Source: Lachnospiraceae bacterium
GTDB taxonomy: Bacteria > Bacillota > Clostridia > Lachnospirales > Lachnospiraceae
DNA: 64,000 nucleotides
Assembly (NCBI GenBank): GCA_015057425.1
Contig: SVEL01000002.1
Location: forward strand, 174,898 to 238,897
Direction: 5' to 3'
The notes beneath the pieces are model-generated. The model did not search any database and was not told where the DNA came from. It worked only from the letters and a program-made list of their open reading frames with translations. Shown piece by piece: positions 45,481 to 56,848 of this stretch; the first letter of the stretch is position 1, and every line of letters starts with the position of its first letter. The position numbers were made by a program, and so were the translations under genes.

Positions 45481-47025
45481 CTACGCATTTACCTTCTTTA
45501 CTCGTGATAAAACATAAAATGTTCCACATACTGCAACTGCCATCATCATGCACCATACCGCTGCATTTGCTGCATCACCTGTCTGTGTAGTTTCTTCTGT
45601 ACTTCCCTCTGCACTTTCAGCCAATGTATAAATACTAAAGTGGTCTGTTTCAAAGGTTACTGTAGAATCATCATCATCTATATCTTCATATTCTACTACC
45701 TTTCCATTCTCATCAATATAATATGCTATTATTGTCTTATTCTTAAGCGCATCCTTAACAGGTATCTTAACCTGAAATTTACCGTTTTCAAGTTTTGTAA
45801 TAAATTTGTTTACAATATTTGAAAACAGCTTAATATCAAATGTTTCATTTTCTTCTACACCAAGCTTAGAAATAATCGCTTCGTATTCATCACCTTCCGT
45901 AAGCTTATCTACACTTACAAGTGTATCCAAAGGTATAGATGAATCATCTGAAGAAATCTCGACATCTGTGCCAAAATCTGCGCTCTTATACGTAGGTTCA
46001 TACATACCATCGCTATCTTTTACAACAAAGAAACTGTACTCTTTTTCGCCTACAGCTGCCTTGAACCAGTATCCGCCTTCTGCTTTATGATAGTAATAAT
46101 ATTCACCATCTTCATTTGTATACTGTTCTATAAAATATGTTTTATAATTCTGATAATTACCTAATTCATTTCTAAGCTCCATAAGCTTAAGCACATCCTG
46201 TTCTTGGGCAGGTTTTGCTTCCTCTTCTGCTATATCAGCCTCTATCTGTGCAATAGTTGTATCATAATCATTGATGAACATCTCATAAATACCTTGTCCA
46301 CCATAGCTTACTTCTACCTTACCTTCACCGGCATATGCATCAATTCTTTCCTGAGCTGCAGCCATAAGAGAATCCTTGTCTGTTACAGTATCATCTGATA
46401 CATATATAACGTGTTCAGCCTTTACCGTAAGGTCTGAATCTGTGTAATATATAGTATCTCCGCTATATACAGCCGCAATACCTGTTCTTATTGTTAAGAA
46501 CGGATCATCACCACCTGATCTGTCATCTATGCTGAATCTGAAATTTGTAAAGTTAAGATAACTCTTTAATTCGCTTGAAAAATTATCAAGACCGTACTTT
46601 TGTTCTTCATCTCCTGCACAGTTTAACCAGTAGTTAATAATTTCCATATCTTTAACATAGAAATCTTTATTATCCGGGAAATCTGCCATAAGCTCTGCTA
46701 CTGCTTCCTTTGTTGACTCATCATATACATATTCAATCTCCACTGTATGTGATTCCATAGTTTCAAACAATTCCAAAGTAGCTGTCTTGTAGTCACTGCT
46801 TACATCAGTAAAAATCAATCCCCCATGCTCCATACATAAACGGTCAAGTGCAAAATAAACCTCATCGCCATACTCTGACTCCGGCTTAATAACTTTAAGT
46901 TCCAATTTTCCGTCTTCATTTAATATTGCCTTGAATTCATCACTCATTTCCTCCGTTGCAAAAGCAAATGATGTACAACCAAGCAACATAACAATGGTAA
47001 GTACAAATGCTAAAATTTTCTTCAT
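45481..47025 (-). CDS. secreted wall-anchored protein of unknown function
   Basis: 514 residues from ATG 47025, with GAGAGGA 6 nt upstream. Signal peptide 1-24 (KKILAFVLTIVMLLGCTSFAFA), then a long acidic extracellular region. It contains a YYYYHKAEGGYWFKAAVG segment and, near the end, TVTFETDHFSIYTLAE, a motif often seen just before the anchor in Lachnospiraceae surface proteins. TQTGD, a hydrophobic stretch and RVKK complete an LPXTG-like sorting signal. No enzymatic motif seen. A short coiled coil (IEADIAEEEAKPAQEQDVLK) lies mid-protein. Monocistronic. Confidence 0.75.
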   Translation of the reverse strand: MKKILAFVLTIVMLLGCTSFAFATEEMSDEFKAILNEDGKLELKVIKPESEYGDEVYFALDRLCMEHGGLIFTDVSSDYKTATLELFETMESHTVEIEYVYDESTKEAVAELMADFPDNKDFYVKDMEIINYWLNCAGDEEQKYGLDNFSSELKSYLNFTNFRFSIDDRSGGDDPFLTIRTGIAAVYSGDTIYYTDSDLTVKAEHVIYVSDDTVTDKDSLMAAAQERIDAYAGEGKVEVSYGGQGIYEMFINDYDTTIAQIEADIAEEEAKPAQEQDVLKLMELRNELGNYQNYKTYFIEQYTNEDGEYYYYHKAEGGYWFKAAVGEKEYSFFVVKDSDGMYEPTYKSADFGTDVEISSDDSSIPLDTLVSVDKLTEGDEYEAIISKLGVEENETFDIKLFSNIVNKFITKLENGKFQVKIPVKDALKNKTIIAYYIDENGKVVEYEDIDDDDSTVTFETDHFSIYTLAESAEGSTEETTQTGDAANAAVWCMMMAVAVCGTFYVLSRVKKVNA

Positions 47026-47138
47026 ACGCATTCCTCTCTTTCTGTTGTAACTTTATCTGTTATAAAAACTCACGGACATAACAGATTTTAATAAAAATAT
47101 TATATCATATCAAAGTATAAATTGCACTAATATTCCCA

Positions 47139-47167
47139 TTGAAAATAATTGCTTTTTTGCATATAAT
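47139..47167 (+). promoter_or_regulatory. sigma-A promoter of pyk
   Basis: -35 TTGAAA (47139-47144), 17-nt spacer, -10 TATAAT (47162-47167), leaving an AT-rich 5' UTR of about 80 nt. Confidence 0.75.
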
Positions 47168-47255
47168 TGACGTGAGTTTGGTAATATTAACTATAAGTAT
47201 AAGTTTTATATAATTTTCAAACCATAAATTACTTTTTAAGAAAGGCGCTTTCAAA

Positions 47256-48671
47256 ATGAGAAAAACCAAAGTTATTTGTACTATTGGCCCTGCCAGCGAA
47301 AATGAAAAGACTATACGGGAATTATGTTTAGCCGGTATGAATGTTGCCCGTCTCAACTTTTCACATGGCGACCATGCTGAACATCAGCGTAAGATAGATA
47401 TTATTAAAACTGTCAGAAAGGAATTAAATCTTCCTATAGCAATAATGCTTGATACGAAAGGTCCTGAATACAGAATAAAGACTTTTGAAAACAAAAAAAT
47501 CAAGCTTAACGACGGCGATACTTTTACATTTACAACTGATGACATTGTTGGTAATCAGAACATTGTATCCGTAACATATAAGCAGCTTACCGAAGACCTT
47601 CGCGTAGGTGATACTGTTTCTGTTAACAATGGTCTTGTTGTTTTTGAAGTAACCGAAATCAAAGGTTCCAATGCAATATGTAAAGTAATTGCAGGCGGAG
47701 AGCTTTCTGACCGCAAGAGCATGAATTTCCCTAACAAAGTTATGACTCATGCATTTTTAAGCGAACAGGACAAAGAAGACCTTCTTTTCGGTATTGAAAA
47801 TGATGTAGATTTCGTTGCTGCATCATTTGTTTCCAAGAAGTCCGATGTAGAAGACCTTAGAAGTTTTCTTGATGAAAACGGCGGACAGGCAATTGATATT
47901 ATTGCAAAGATTGAAAACCGTTCAGGCGTAGACAACATCGAAGAAATATGTGAAATCGCTGATGGTATAATGATTGCACGTGGTGACCTTGGTGTTGAAA
48001 TTCCTTTTATAGAAGTTCCATCAGTGCAAAAGTACTTAATAAATAAATGCCGACTTCTCGGCACACGTGTTATAACAGCCACAGAAATGCTTGAATCTAT
48101 GATTCACAACCCAAGGCCAACAAGAGCTGAGCTTTCAGACGTTGCAAATGCCGTATACGACGGAACTTCTGCAATTATGCTTTCCGGTGAAACAGCGAGT
48201 GGTAAATATCCGGTTGAAGCCCTTAAGAATATGGTGGAAATAGCTGCATATACAGAACAGCGTATCAACTATTCCAAACGTTTTAAGCAGACTGAATTTG
48301 AAATCAGAAACAACCTTGATGCCATATCACATTCAACATGTTCTATGGCCATTGATGTCAACGCTAAGTGTATAGTCGTTAACTCTATCAGCGGACGAAC
48401 AGCCCGAATGGTAAGCCGTTTCAGATGCCCTGTAGACATACTTGGTACAACAACTTCCGAAAAAGTATTCCGTAAGCTTAATTTAAGCTGGGGCGTTACA
48501 CCAAAGCTTTGTGAAGAATATGATTCTATGGACGTTATGTTCTATTCTGACATAAACCTCGCCAAAGAAACATTTAATCTTTCATCCGGTGACAACGTTG
48601 TTATGACCGGCGGTAAGCTTAACGGTAAACAAGGAAATACTAACATCATCAAAGTTGACCGAATCAATTAA
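47256..48671 (+). CDS. pyk: pyruvate kinase
   Basis: 471 residues, the short form without the C-terminal PEP-utilising domain found in Bacillus PykA. Motifs: KVICTIGPAS (5-14), GMNVARLNFSHGDH, IMLDTKGPEYRI (Tyr replaces the usual Ile), IARGDLGVEIPF, and ITATEMLESMIHNPRPTRAELSDVANAVYDGTSAIMLSGETA. It makes pyruvate and ATP from PEP. It is on the opposite strand to its neighbours. Confidence 0.96.
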   Translation: MRKTKVICTIGPASENEKTIRELCLAGMNVARLNFSHGDHAEHQRKIDIIKTVRKELNLPIAIMLDTKGPEYRIKTFENKKIKLNDGDTFTFTTDDIVGNQNIVSVTYKQLTEDLRVGDTVSVNNGLVVFEVTEIKGSNAICKVIAGGELSDRKSMNFPNKVMTHAFLSEQDKEDLLFGIENDVDFVAASFVSKKSDVEDLRSFLDENGGQAIDIIAKIENRSGVDNIEEICEIADGIMIARGDLGVEIPFIEVPSVQKYLINKCRLLGTRVITATEMLESMIHNPRPTRAELSDVANAVYDGTSAIMLSGETASGKYPVEALKNMVEIAAYTEQRINYSKRFKQTEFEIRNNLDAISHSTCSMAIDVNAKCIVVNSISGRTARMVSRFRCPVDILGTTTSEKVFRKLNLSWGVTPKLCEEYDSMDVMFYSDINLAKETFNLSSGDNVVMTGGKLNGKQGNTNIIKVDRIN

Positions 48672-48703
48672 TTATAATAAATACACATCGGATTTATGTA
48701 TCA

Positions 48704-48738
48704 AAAAAGAGGCTTCATCGCAGGATAAAGCCTCTTTT
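48704..48738 (+). terminator. bidirectional terminator between pyk and the DUF6106 gene
   Basis: AAAAAAGAGGCTT (stem 48709-48715), loop, AAGCCTCTTTTAG (48728-48734), with T or A runs on both sides suitable for either strand. Confidence 0.85.
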
Positions 48739-48742
48739 AGTT

Positions 48743-49258
48743 TTAGAATTTAGTTTTAGTCGGATAATAGTAGTTGAGATATTCTTTAACTTTGTCGCTT
48801 GCTTCAAAGAAAACTTTTGCATTACCTGCACCATATCCAACTACCATAAATATTTTATTTTCTGCCGGAACATCCGCATATCCTGATGTAAAATCAAATG
48901 TTGTCATTGATGTGGCATTTGAATAAAACATAGCACTTTCAGAATCAATATAAGTAATTAATTCAGCTCTCTTTAAATCAAACTTCTGAACTGTTTTTCT
49001 TTTATTTCTTCCGTATATAACGTCAACCGTCATCTCACCGCCAAGCATAAGATATTCATATTCTATGCTGGTATATTTGTAAAAATAGATGGCAAAAAAT
49101 ACAGCAAAAAATGTAAATATCAGTCCATATAAGCCTAAAAACATAGTTGTAACGAGAGATATACCCAATGCAAGCACTACAAGCAGTGCTCTGATTAGCA
49201 TTTCCTTTGAACCGGCTTTTTTCTGAACAATATACTCTACTACCTTATTATCATCCAT
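48743..49258 (-). CDS. DUF6106-like small membrane protein
   Basis: 171 residues. Two TM segments (about 21-62) form a hairpin, followed by a soluble beta-rich domain (YEYLMLGGEMTVDVIYGRNKRK...). I associate it with the DUF6106 family seen in Lachnospiraceae; function unknown. It begins 1 nt after the groEL stop, so it is probably expressed with groESL. Confidence 0.65.
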   Translation of the reverse strand: MDDNKVVEYIVQKKAGSKEMLIRALLVVLALGISLVTTMFLGLYGLIFTFFAVFFAIYFYKYTSIEYEYLMLGGEMTVDVIYGRNKRKTVQKFDLKRAELITYIDSESAMFYSNATSMTTFDFTSGYADVPAENKIFMVVGYGAGNAKVFFEASDKVKEYLNYYYPTKTKF

Positions 49259-49259
49259 A

Positions 49260-50895
<1,636 letters not shown>

Positions 50896-50937
50896 TAATT
50901 ACAATTAATTATCTTACCTTAATTCAAATAATCCGTA

Positions 50938-51198
50938 TTATTTAATAACTGCTAATACATCTTCTTCGTCCATGATGATATATTCTTCTTCATCAAGCTT
51001 TACATTTGTACCTGCGTATTTCTTATAAAAAACTTTGTCTCCGACACTTATATCTATGGAAACCTCACCTACAGCTACAACTTCTGCTTCCTGTGGTTTT
51101 TCTTTAGACTGTCCTGTAAGTACAATTCCTGACTTTGTTGTTTCTTCAGCAACTAACTCCTTTAAAACAACTCTTTTTCCAAGTGGTATTAATTTCAT
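50938..51198 (-). CDS. groES: co-chaperonin GroES
   Basis: 86 residues, slightly shorter than the ~94 norm. MKLIPLGKRVVLKELVAEETTKSGIVL holds the mobile loop region; the end GTNVKLDEEEYIIMDEEDVLAVI is typical. Ribosome site AGGAGG. 58 nt before groEL. Confidence 0.97.
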   Translation of the reverse strand: MKLIPLGKRVVLKELVAEETTKSGIVLTGQSKEKPQEAEVVAVGEVSIDISVGDKVFYKKYAGTNVKLDEEEYIIMDEEDVLAVIK

Positions 51199-51221
51199 TT
51201 TTGTTACCTCCTACTTTCTTG

Positions 51222-51248
51222 TTAGCACTCTTGACTTTTGAGTGCTAA
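51222..51248 (-). promoter_or_regulatory. CIRCE operator (HrcA) of groESL
   Basis: TTAGCACTC, 9-nt spacer, GAGTGCTAA: exact CIRCE inverted repeat between promoter and groES start. HrcA binds it; hrcA itself is not in the window. Confidence 0.97.
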
Positions 51249-51259
51249 ATCTGTTTTAT

Positions 51260-51288
51260 ATAATAGTTAAATTTATTTTCATATGCAA
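51260..51288 (-). promoter_or_regulatory. sigma-A promoter of groESL
   Basis: Minus strand -35 TTGCAT (51283-51288), 17-nt spacer, -10 TATTAT (51260-51265), directly upstream of CIRCE. Confidence 0.75.
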
Positions 51289-51413
51289 CCTTTGGTTTCA
51301 TATAAATTCTTGCATTTTCTCGATAATACTCTTATTATCTCTTTTTTTCTTTCATTTTCTTGTTTTGCAATTTTATCTTAATTTCACAGTTTCTTAACAT
51401 TTGATGATATCTG

Positions 51414-52283
51414 TCATTTACCATCACCTCTTATGTGATAAAATAAGTACTGTTGAGCATATCCTCCGTATATTCCAAAGCGTTCCTTAGCAAACTCCAT
51501 AATTTCTGTGTTAGGAGTCTCTTTTTTAAAGTATACGTCCTCCATTGCTCTTTTAATCCAGACATCTACAGGAAATGCACTCCTATATCCCAAACTAAAT
51601 AATAACACACAATTGGCTACTTTGTCTCCTACACCTTTTATTTCTTTTAATAAAGAAAGTGCCTCTTCATACTCTAAGTTTTCAAAGGATTGTGCATTAA
51701 GTCCGCTTTTAAGCTTTTCTGATGCATCCGCAAGATATTTTGCCCGAAATCCTGTTTTACACTTTTGATACCCTTCTATTCCGATATTACTTAAAGCTAA
51801 AACATCAGGAAAACTGTAATAGTCTTTTCCATTGATACTTCCTATGTGTCTGCCATAATTTTCTGACAACATTCTGACTATCTGCTTTATATGCGGTATC
51901 TGTTTATTCTGTGAAATAATAAATGACATCAGTGTTTCATTAAATTCCTGATTTAAAATTCTTACACCCCATTTATCTTCAATGGCTTTTTTCAGTTCCG
52001 GTGCATTTTCTACAAGAGTTTTCTTTATTACTCCGTAGTCTCTGTCAAGGTCAAAATATTTTACCCATAAGTTAATGTCTTCTGTAGTAATATTATGAAA
52101 TATTATATTATCATTCTCCTGACTTATATGCAAAAGTCTGTTCATGGCAATTACAACATACTCATCTTTTTCATCATTTATCTTTTCAAAGTTAAAGCAT
52201 TGACCGCATTCCAGTGTCTGCTGTAATGAAAAATCTTCCAAATCACTGATATATACTTTTTTATTTTCTTCTTTTATGTTCAT
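51414..52283 (-). CDS. ogg: 8-oxoguanine DNA glycosylase/AP lyase (OGG1 type)
   Basis: 289 residues. N-terminal OGG_N domain (to about 105), then the HhH-GPD domain: SFIISQNKQIPHIKQIVRML, IKGVGDKVANCVLLFSLG with the Schiff-base lysine K221, and FPVDVWI with catalytic D240. The enzyme excises 8-oxoG opposite C and nicks the strand. It fits eukaryote-type OGG1 rather than MutM. Starts 12 nt after the HAD gene, so probably co-transcribed. Confidence 0.88.
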   Translation of the reverse strand: MNIKEENKKVYISDLEDFSLQQTLECGQCFNFEKINDEKDEYVVIAMNRLLHISQENDNIIFHNITTEDINLWVKYFDLDRDYGVIKKTLVENAPELKKAIEDKWGVRILNQEFNETLMSFIISQNKQIPHIKQIVRMLSENYGRHIGSINGKDYYSFPDVLALSNIGIEGYQKCKTGFRAKYLADASEKLKSGLNAQSFENLEYEEALSLLKEIKGVGDKVANCVLLFSLGYRSAFPVDVWIKRAMEDVYFKKETPNTEIMEFAKERFGIYGGYAQQYLFYHIRGDGK

Positions 52284-52295
52284 TGTATCTTCCTT

Positions 52296-53087
52296 TTATA
52301 TAAGACCATAGTGTTTAAGGCCTTTGTATACACCGTCATTATCGATTGTATCCGTTACGTAATCTGCCGCTTCTTTGACATCTTCTGCACTATTTCCCAT
52401 GGCAACTCCATGTGCAACATATTTTATCATTTCCAAATCATTGCCGCTGTCTCCGAATGCATATGTGTTTTCTCTTTTTATTCCTGTTGCCTTAAGAAAT
52501 TTTTCAATACCTGTCGCCTTTGAAAATCCTGCAGGAATAAGTTCTAAAAGAACACCTCTGTGGTCAACTATATCATAACGGTCCGCAAATAATTCTATCA
52601 TAGCCTGTTTATTACTTTTATCCGTAAACTGACCGCTGACTTTTGCTGCGTAAGTTTCGCCTTTCCTTATAGGTTTCATAAATTCACTAAGTTCACTGTA
52701 ATATAAATCAAATATTTCCTTATATTTTGCTGTATTAATATCGTCCTTATAATAGAGATTGTCATGGCCTTCAGGTATAGGATTAAAACCATACTTAACC
52801 ATTGCTTCAACTATTTCATCTATATCTTCAGGTTTCATATCAACCCTGTATATTTCTTCACTATTTACTTCTACATAAGTTCCCGCTCCGGCAACAACAT
52901 CTTTAAAACCTATATCCATAATAGATTTAAATATCATCGACCTGGATCTGCCTGTACAGATAACAGGTATAATTCCATTTTCATTTAACTTTACAATAGC
53001 TTCTTTTGTTTTTTCAGTCACGCCTAAATTAGGCATAAAAATGGTTCCGTCTATATCAAAAAAAACTGCTTTTTTATTATTTGACAT
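52296..53087 (-). CDS. Cof-type HAD-IIB sugar/nucleotide phosphatase
   Basis: 263 residues from ATG 53087. FFDIDGTIF (9-17) supplies the catalytic Asp pair, PVICTGRSRSMI motif II, the C2B cap spans about 85-185, and FGDSGNDLEMIKYVAHGVAMGNSAEDVKEAADYVT is motif IV. Cof-like proteins dephosphorylate various sugar phosphates or cofactors; substrate unknown. Confidence 0.92.
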   Translation of the reverse strand: MSNNKKAVFFDIDGTIFMPNLGVTEKTKEAIVKLNENGIIPVICTGRSRSMIFKSIMDIGFKDVVAGAGTYVEVNSEEIYRVDMKPEDIDEIVEAMVKYGFNPIPEGHDNLYYKDDINTAKYKEIFDLYYSELSEFMKPIRKGETYAAKVSGQFTDKSNKQAMIELFADRYDIVDHRGVLLELIPAGFSKATGIEKFLKATGIKRENTYAFGDSGNDLEMIKYVAHGVAMGNSAEDVKEAADYVTDTIDNDGVYKGLKHYGLI

Positions 53088-53216
53088 TTTTTCTCTCACT
53101 TTCACAGTTATTTCACATTACATTTTGCAAATTTTGCTTTTATTTTTCTTAGTTTTGTATTACAATAGTATTAATCAATTAACAAACTCAAAATATTAAG
53201 AAAGGAGTTTCTGCTT

Positions 53217-53480
53217 ATGAAGGATTTTTTTAAGACTATATTTAAATGTTTTGCAATTCTCGCTGTTATCGGTGGTATAATTGCCGGAGGCTACATTCTT
53301 TATAAGAAGTATAAAGAAAAATTCAGTCCTGATGAAGATGACTTCGATGACTTTGAAGAATTTGATGACTTCGATACAGATTTCTCTGATGCCGAAGCTG
53401 ACAGAGGCTATACTTCTATTAATACAGATGTTGCTGAAGATGTTGATACAACATTAGACGACAACGAATCAGTAGAATAA
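53217..53480 (+). CDS. small single-TM protein with acidic tail
   Basis: 87 residues, with a strong AAGGAG ribosome site before ATG 53217. One N-terminal TM (about 11-29, with a GGIIAGG patch), a short basic stretch KKYKEK, then ~50 residues dominated by Asp and Glu with regularly spaced Phe (DDFDDFEEFDDFDTDF). Followed at once by a strong terminator, so it is a real expressed gene. Similar small acidic-tail membrane proteins exist in Clostridia; function unknown. Confidence 0.75.
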   Translation: MKDFFKTIFKCFAILAVIGGIIAGGYILYKKYKEKFSPDEDDFDDFEEFDDFDTDFSDAEADRGYTSINTDVAEDVDTTLDDNESVE

Positions 53481-53495
53481 TTATTATATCATTAT

Positions 53496-53533
53496 AGAGG
53501 CTGCTACAAGTGGTTGTGGCAGCCTCTTTTTTT
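53496..53533 (+). terminator. terminator of the small acidic membrane protein gene
   Basis: GAGGCTGC-TACAA, GTGG, TTGTG-GCAGCCTC, then T7; 15 nt after the stop codon. Confidence 0.92.
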
Positions 53534-53549
53534 GAACATTCATATAAAA

Positions 53550-54266
53550 TCATTTTTCTTCTTCATAATAATACGAATTAAGTTTTGTCATTGCACGTGG
53601 CAATGAATCCTTTGCTTCATACCAAGGTTCATCCTTATACTTATAATCAAACTTATTGATGAACCATGCTACATCATCTCTCACTCTGTCCATATTATCT
53701 ATAAATATCTTATTGGTAACTGTAAGAAACTCTTCTAACTTCTTTCCGCTTAATTTTTTCTCTCCTTCTCTTACGAGAGTGCCATAATGTTCAAGACAAA
53801 ATCCTTTACTTTTACCATACATTTTTACAAAATCATCATCAGATTTCCAGAGCATATATATAGTATCAATGCATCTTTTAAAGGTTCCGTCTGTTCTGTC
53901 ACAGACATAGCATGAAGAATTAAGCTTATCAAGATATTCTAAAAGTTTTTCGTTATTACCTTTCTTCATAAATCCCGGTTTTCCGTTGGAAGCAAGCTTA
54001 GCAATGTCTTTATTTATTTTGTCCATATGTGTCTTTGCTATCCATGCCATACCAAGACGATTGTTTTTATCGTAAACCATCTTAATATGTTCCTTACAGA
54101 ATCCCATTTTATCAGTTACACTTCTGACATCGTCCTCCATATAACTTGGACCCATAACAAAATCTATAGTTTCTTTTTCGATTCTTCCCTTCATAACGCA
54201 AACAGGACATTCCGAATCTGTTTCAAACGCTTCTTTTACAGGGATTGTATACAGCTGTTCTGCCAC
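53550..54266 (-). CDS. DUF6062 protein with paired CxxC/CxxxH motifs
   Basis: 238 residues starting at GTG 54266 with GAGAGG upstream. Two similar halves each hold CPVC or CYVC followed about 40-55 residues later by GFCKEH or GFCLEH. Each half could bind one metal. The family is called DUF6062; no activity is established. Soluble. It follows the DUF2225 gene by 20 nt, another Cys-rich protein, and the two may work together. Confidence 0.8.
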   Translation of the reverse strand: MAEQLYTIPVKEAFETDSECPVCVMKGRIEKETIDFVMGPSYMEDDVRSVTDKMGFCKEHIKMVYDKNNRLGMAWIAKTHMDKINKDIAKLASNGKPGFMKKGNNEKLLEYLDKLNSSCYVCDRTDGTFKRCIDTIYMLWKSDDDFVKMYGKSKGFCLEHYGTLVREGEKKLSGKKLEEFLTVTNKIFIDNMDRVRDDVAWFINKFDYKYKDEPWYEAKDSLPRAMTKLNSYYYEEEK

Positions 54267-54286
54267 AATAATATCCTCTCAAAATT

Positions 54287-55123
54287 CTATAATTTTTCTT
54301 TTATAAGATTTCTGATTTCTCTTGCTCTTTCCTTAAGTTTTGCAGATGCTTCTCTTGATACAATAACCTCTGAAACAAACTTAAGGCAGGTTGAATAATC
54401 TTCACACTGTCTTGCAAGGTCAGCTACAAGATATGTAAATGTCCACTGGTCCATACCGCATATAGGCATACTTTCCTTTGAGTAAGCGGAATAAAATCCT
54501 TCATACGCATTCTTAATATACTGCATTTCTGCGGCTTTAAGTTCCTTTATAACATCTTCCCTGTTTTCTTCATCTTCAGGAAGATTTTCGCATTTACCTC
54601 TTATAAGCCATGCAAGTTTAAGACATATGTATGCCTTTTCACTTGCCTTTCCTCTCTTTACAACTGCATTGGCCAATGCAAGCTGATGTCTTGTAATTGC
54701 ATCATCATAAGTATATGTATCATATACCTTATCATCTTTCTTGTAGTTTGCACTTATACTTTCACTTATGGCTTTTGCCTGAGTATAATTAAGATAATTG
54801 AAGTATCTGCTAAGTGATGCATAACCGCATTTTGTGCAAACGATACAATCATATTTTAATGCATCAACACCCTGATATTTCGGTCTTAAGTCAGTATCAA
54901 TTTCCAAAAGTTTTGCTTTACCTGTCTTAACTGCTTTACTTTTAAACTCGTTTTCGCATACCGGACATTTATATGACTTATCAAAGACAAAATCAGTCTC
55001 ATCAAAAACCTTCTCTACCGGTTTTTCTACAACTTCCTGCTTAACAGGTTCTTCGTAAATGTTGAGATTCTGCAAACCACTGAGACCTAATTTATCAAGT
55101 TGTGAAAATAAATTACCCTCCAT
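54287..55123 (-). CDS. DUF2225 protein (zinc-ribbon, helical repeats)
   Basis: 278 residues. CPVCENEF (54-61) and a second CTKCGYASLSRYF near 101-113 probably form a zinc ribbon. The C-terminal half is all-helical with TPR-like spacing (YICLKLAWLIRGKC, AYEGFYSAYSK, ADLARQCEDYSTCLKFVSEVI). DUF2225 is widespread in Firmicutes; function unknown. Starts 13 nt after glnS. Confidence 0.85.
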   Translation of the reverse strand: MEGNLFSQLDKLGLSGLQNLNIYEEPVKQEVVEKPVEKVFDETDFVFDKSYKCPVCENEFKSKAVKTGKAKLLEIDTDLRPKYQGVDALKYDCIVCTKCGYASLSRYFNYLNYTQAKAISESISANYKKDDKVYDTYTYDDAITRHQLALANAVVKRGKASEKAYICLKLAWLIRGKCENLPEDEENREDVIKELKAAEMQYIKNAYEGFYSAYSKESMPICGMDQWTFTYLVADLARQCEDYSTCLKFVSEVIVSREASAKLKERAREIRNLIKEKL

Positions 55124-55136
55124 ACGTCCTCCATCT

Positions 55137-56834
55137 CTATTTCGCTATTTTAAATGAACTCTTTAATGAAACAATTCTGTTAAATACTAAATTGTCTTCT
55201 GTTGAATCCTTTGTATCTACACAGAAGAATCCCTGACGTACAAACTGGAAGCTGTCGCCCGGTTTTGCCTGTGCAAGATTTGGCTCTACATAACAGTTTT
55301 TAAGAACTGTAAGTGAATTTGGATTAAGATTAAGTGTTCCATCTTCATTTAACTTGCCTTTTTCTTCATCAACGATGTTTTCATATAATCTGATTTCTAC
55401 CGGAACAGCTTCTTTAGCACTTACCCAATGAATTGTTCCTTTAACTTTACGACCTTCAAATCCGCTTCCGCTCTTTGTCTCAGGGTCATAAGTGCAATGT
55501 ACTTCTGTTACAACGCCATTTTCATCCTTAACAAATGATGTACACTTTACAAAGTATGCATTCATAAGTCTGACTTCATTGCCAGGGAATAATCTGAAAT
55601 ACTTCTTTGGCGGTTCTTCCATAAAGTCTTCTCTTTCAATGTACAATTCCTTAGAAAATGGTATCTGTCTCTTTCCAAGCTCAGGATTTTCAAGGTTATT
55701 ATCAGCATCAAGATATTCAACCTTACCATCTTCATAATTATCGATTATTAACTTAATAGGATCAAGGATAGCCATCATTCTTGACTTTTTAAGTTTCAAA
55801 TCTTCTCTGATACAATATTCAAGCATTGCATAATCTACTGAACTGTTCGCCTTAGAAACACCACAAAGCTCTACGAAATTCTTAATTGATTCCGGTGTAA
55901 AACCTCTTCTTCTGAGAGCACTGATTGTTACAAGTCTCGGATCATCCCATCCGTCTACAATACCGTCATCCACAAGCTTCTTTATATATCTCTTACCTGT
56001 TACAACATTTGTAAGATAAAGCTTAGCAAACTCAATCTGCTTAGGTGGCTGGTCATATTCAAGTTCCTTTACAACCCAATCATAAAGTGGTCTGTGGTCT
56101 TCAAATTCAAGTGTACAAATAGAATGTGTTACACCTTCTATGGCATCTTCTATAGGATGAGCAAAGTCATACATAGGATAAATGCACCATTTATCACCTG
56201 TATTATGATGAGTCATTCTTGCAACTCTGTAAATAACAGGATCACGCATATTGATATTAGGAGATGACATGTCTATCTTAGCTCTTAATACCTTTGAGCC
56301 GTCTTCGAATTCACCATTTTTCATTCTTTCAAACAAATCAAGGTTTTCTTCTATTGAACGGTCTCTGTATGGGCTGTTCTTACCCGGCTCTGTAAGTGAA
56401 CCTCTGTATTCTCTTATTTCATCTGCCGAAAGGTCGCATACAAATGCTTTTCCTTTCTTAATAAGCTTAATTGCACCTTCATACATATATTCAAAATAAT
56501 CCGATGCAAAGTAAAGTCTGTCTTCAAAATCCGCACCAAGCCATTCTACATCTGCTTTTATGGAATTTACGAATTCTGTCTTTTCTTTTGTAGGGTTAGT
56601 ATCATCGAATCTTAAATTGAACTTACCGCCGTACTTCTGTGCCAAACCATAATTTAAAAGTATGGACTTAGCATGTCCGATATGAAGATATCCGTTTGGT
56701 TCCGGTGGGAATCTTGTCATAATATGATCATAATGACCTTCCTCTATATCTTTTTCAATAATCTGCTCAATAAAATTCTTACTTACAACTTCTTCTGAAT
56801 TTTCTAATAATTCTTTATTTTCTTCCACTTTCAT
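55137..56834 (-). CDS. glnS: glutaminyl-tRNA synthetase
   Basis: 565 residues. The class Ib signature [15 protein letters not shown] has HIGH at 51-54. [10 protein letters not shown] and [25 protein letters not shown] are GlnRS-specific. The KMSKS position (usually VMSKRKL) reads VVTGKRYI (277-284). Many Clostridia charge tRNA-Gln by the GatCAB route instead; this gene indicates direct charging. The ribosome site GGAGG is only 2 nt from the ATG, so GTG at codon 3, with 8-nt spacing, could be the true start. Confidence 0.93.
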   Translation of the reverse strand: MKVEENKELLENSEEVVSKNFIEQIIEKDIEEGHYDHIMTRFPPEPNGYLHIGHAKSILLNYGLAQKYGGKFNLRFDDTNPTKEKTEFVNSIKADVEWLGADFEDRLYFASDYFEYMYEGAIKLIKKGKAFVCDLSADEIREYRGSLTEPGKNSPYRDRSIEENLDLFERMKNGEFEDGSKVLRAKIDMSSPNINMRDPVIYRVARMTHHNTGDKWCIYPMYDFAHPIEDAIEGVTHSICTLEFEDHRPLYDWVVKELEYDQPPKQIEFAKLYLTNVVTGKRYIKKLVDDGIVDGWDDPRLVTISALRRRGFTPESIKNFVELCGVSKANSSVDYAMLEYCIREDLKLKKSRMMAILDPIKLIIDNYEDGKVEYLDADNNLENPELGKRQIPFSKELYIEREDFMEEPPKKYFRLFPGNEVRLMNAYFVKCTSFVKDENGVVTEVHCTYDPETKSGSGFEGRKVKGTIHWVSAKEAVPVEIRLYENIVDEEKGKLNEDGTLNLNPNSLTVLKNCYVEPNLAQAKPGDSFQFVRQGFFCVDTKDSTEDNLVFNRIVSLKSSFKIAK

Positions 56835-56848
56835 GTCCTCCGTAGGGT

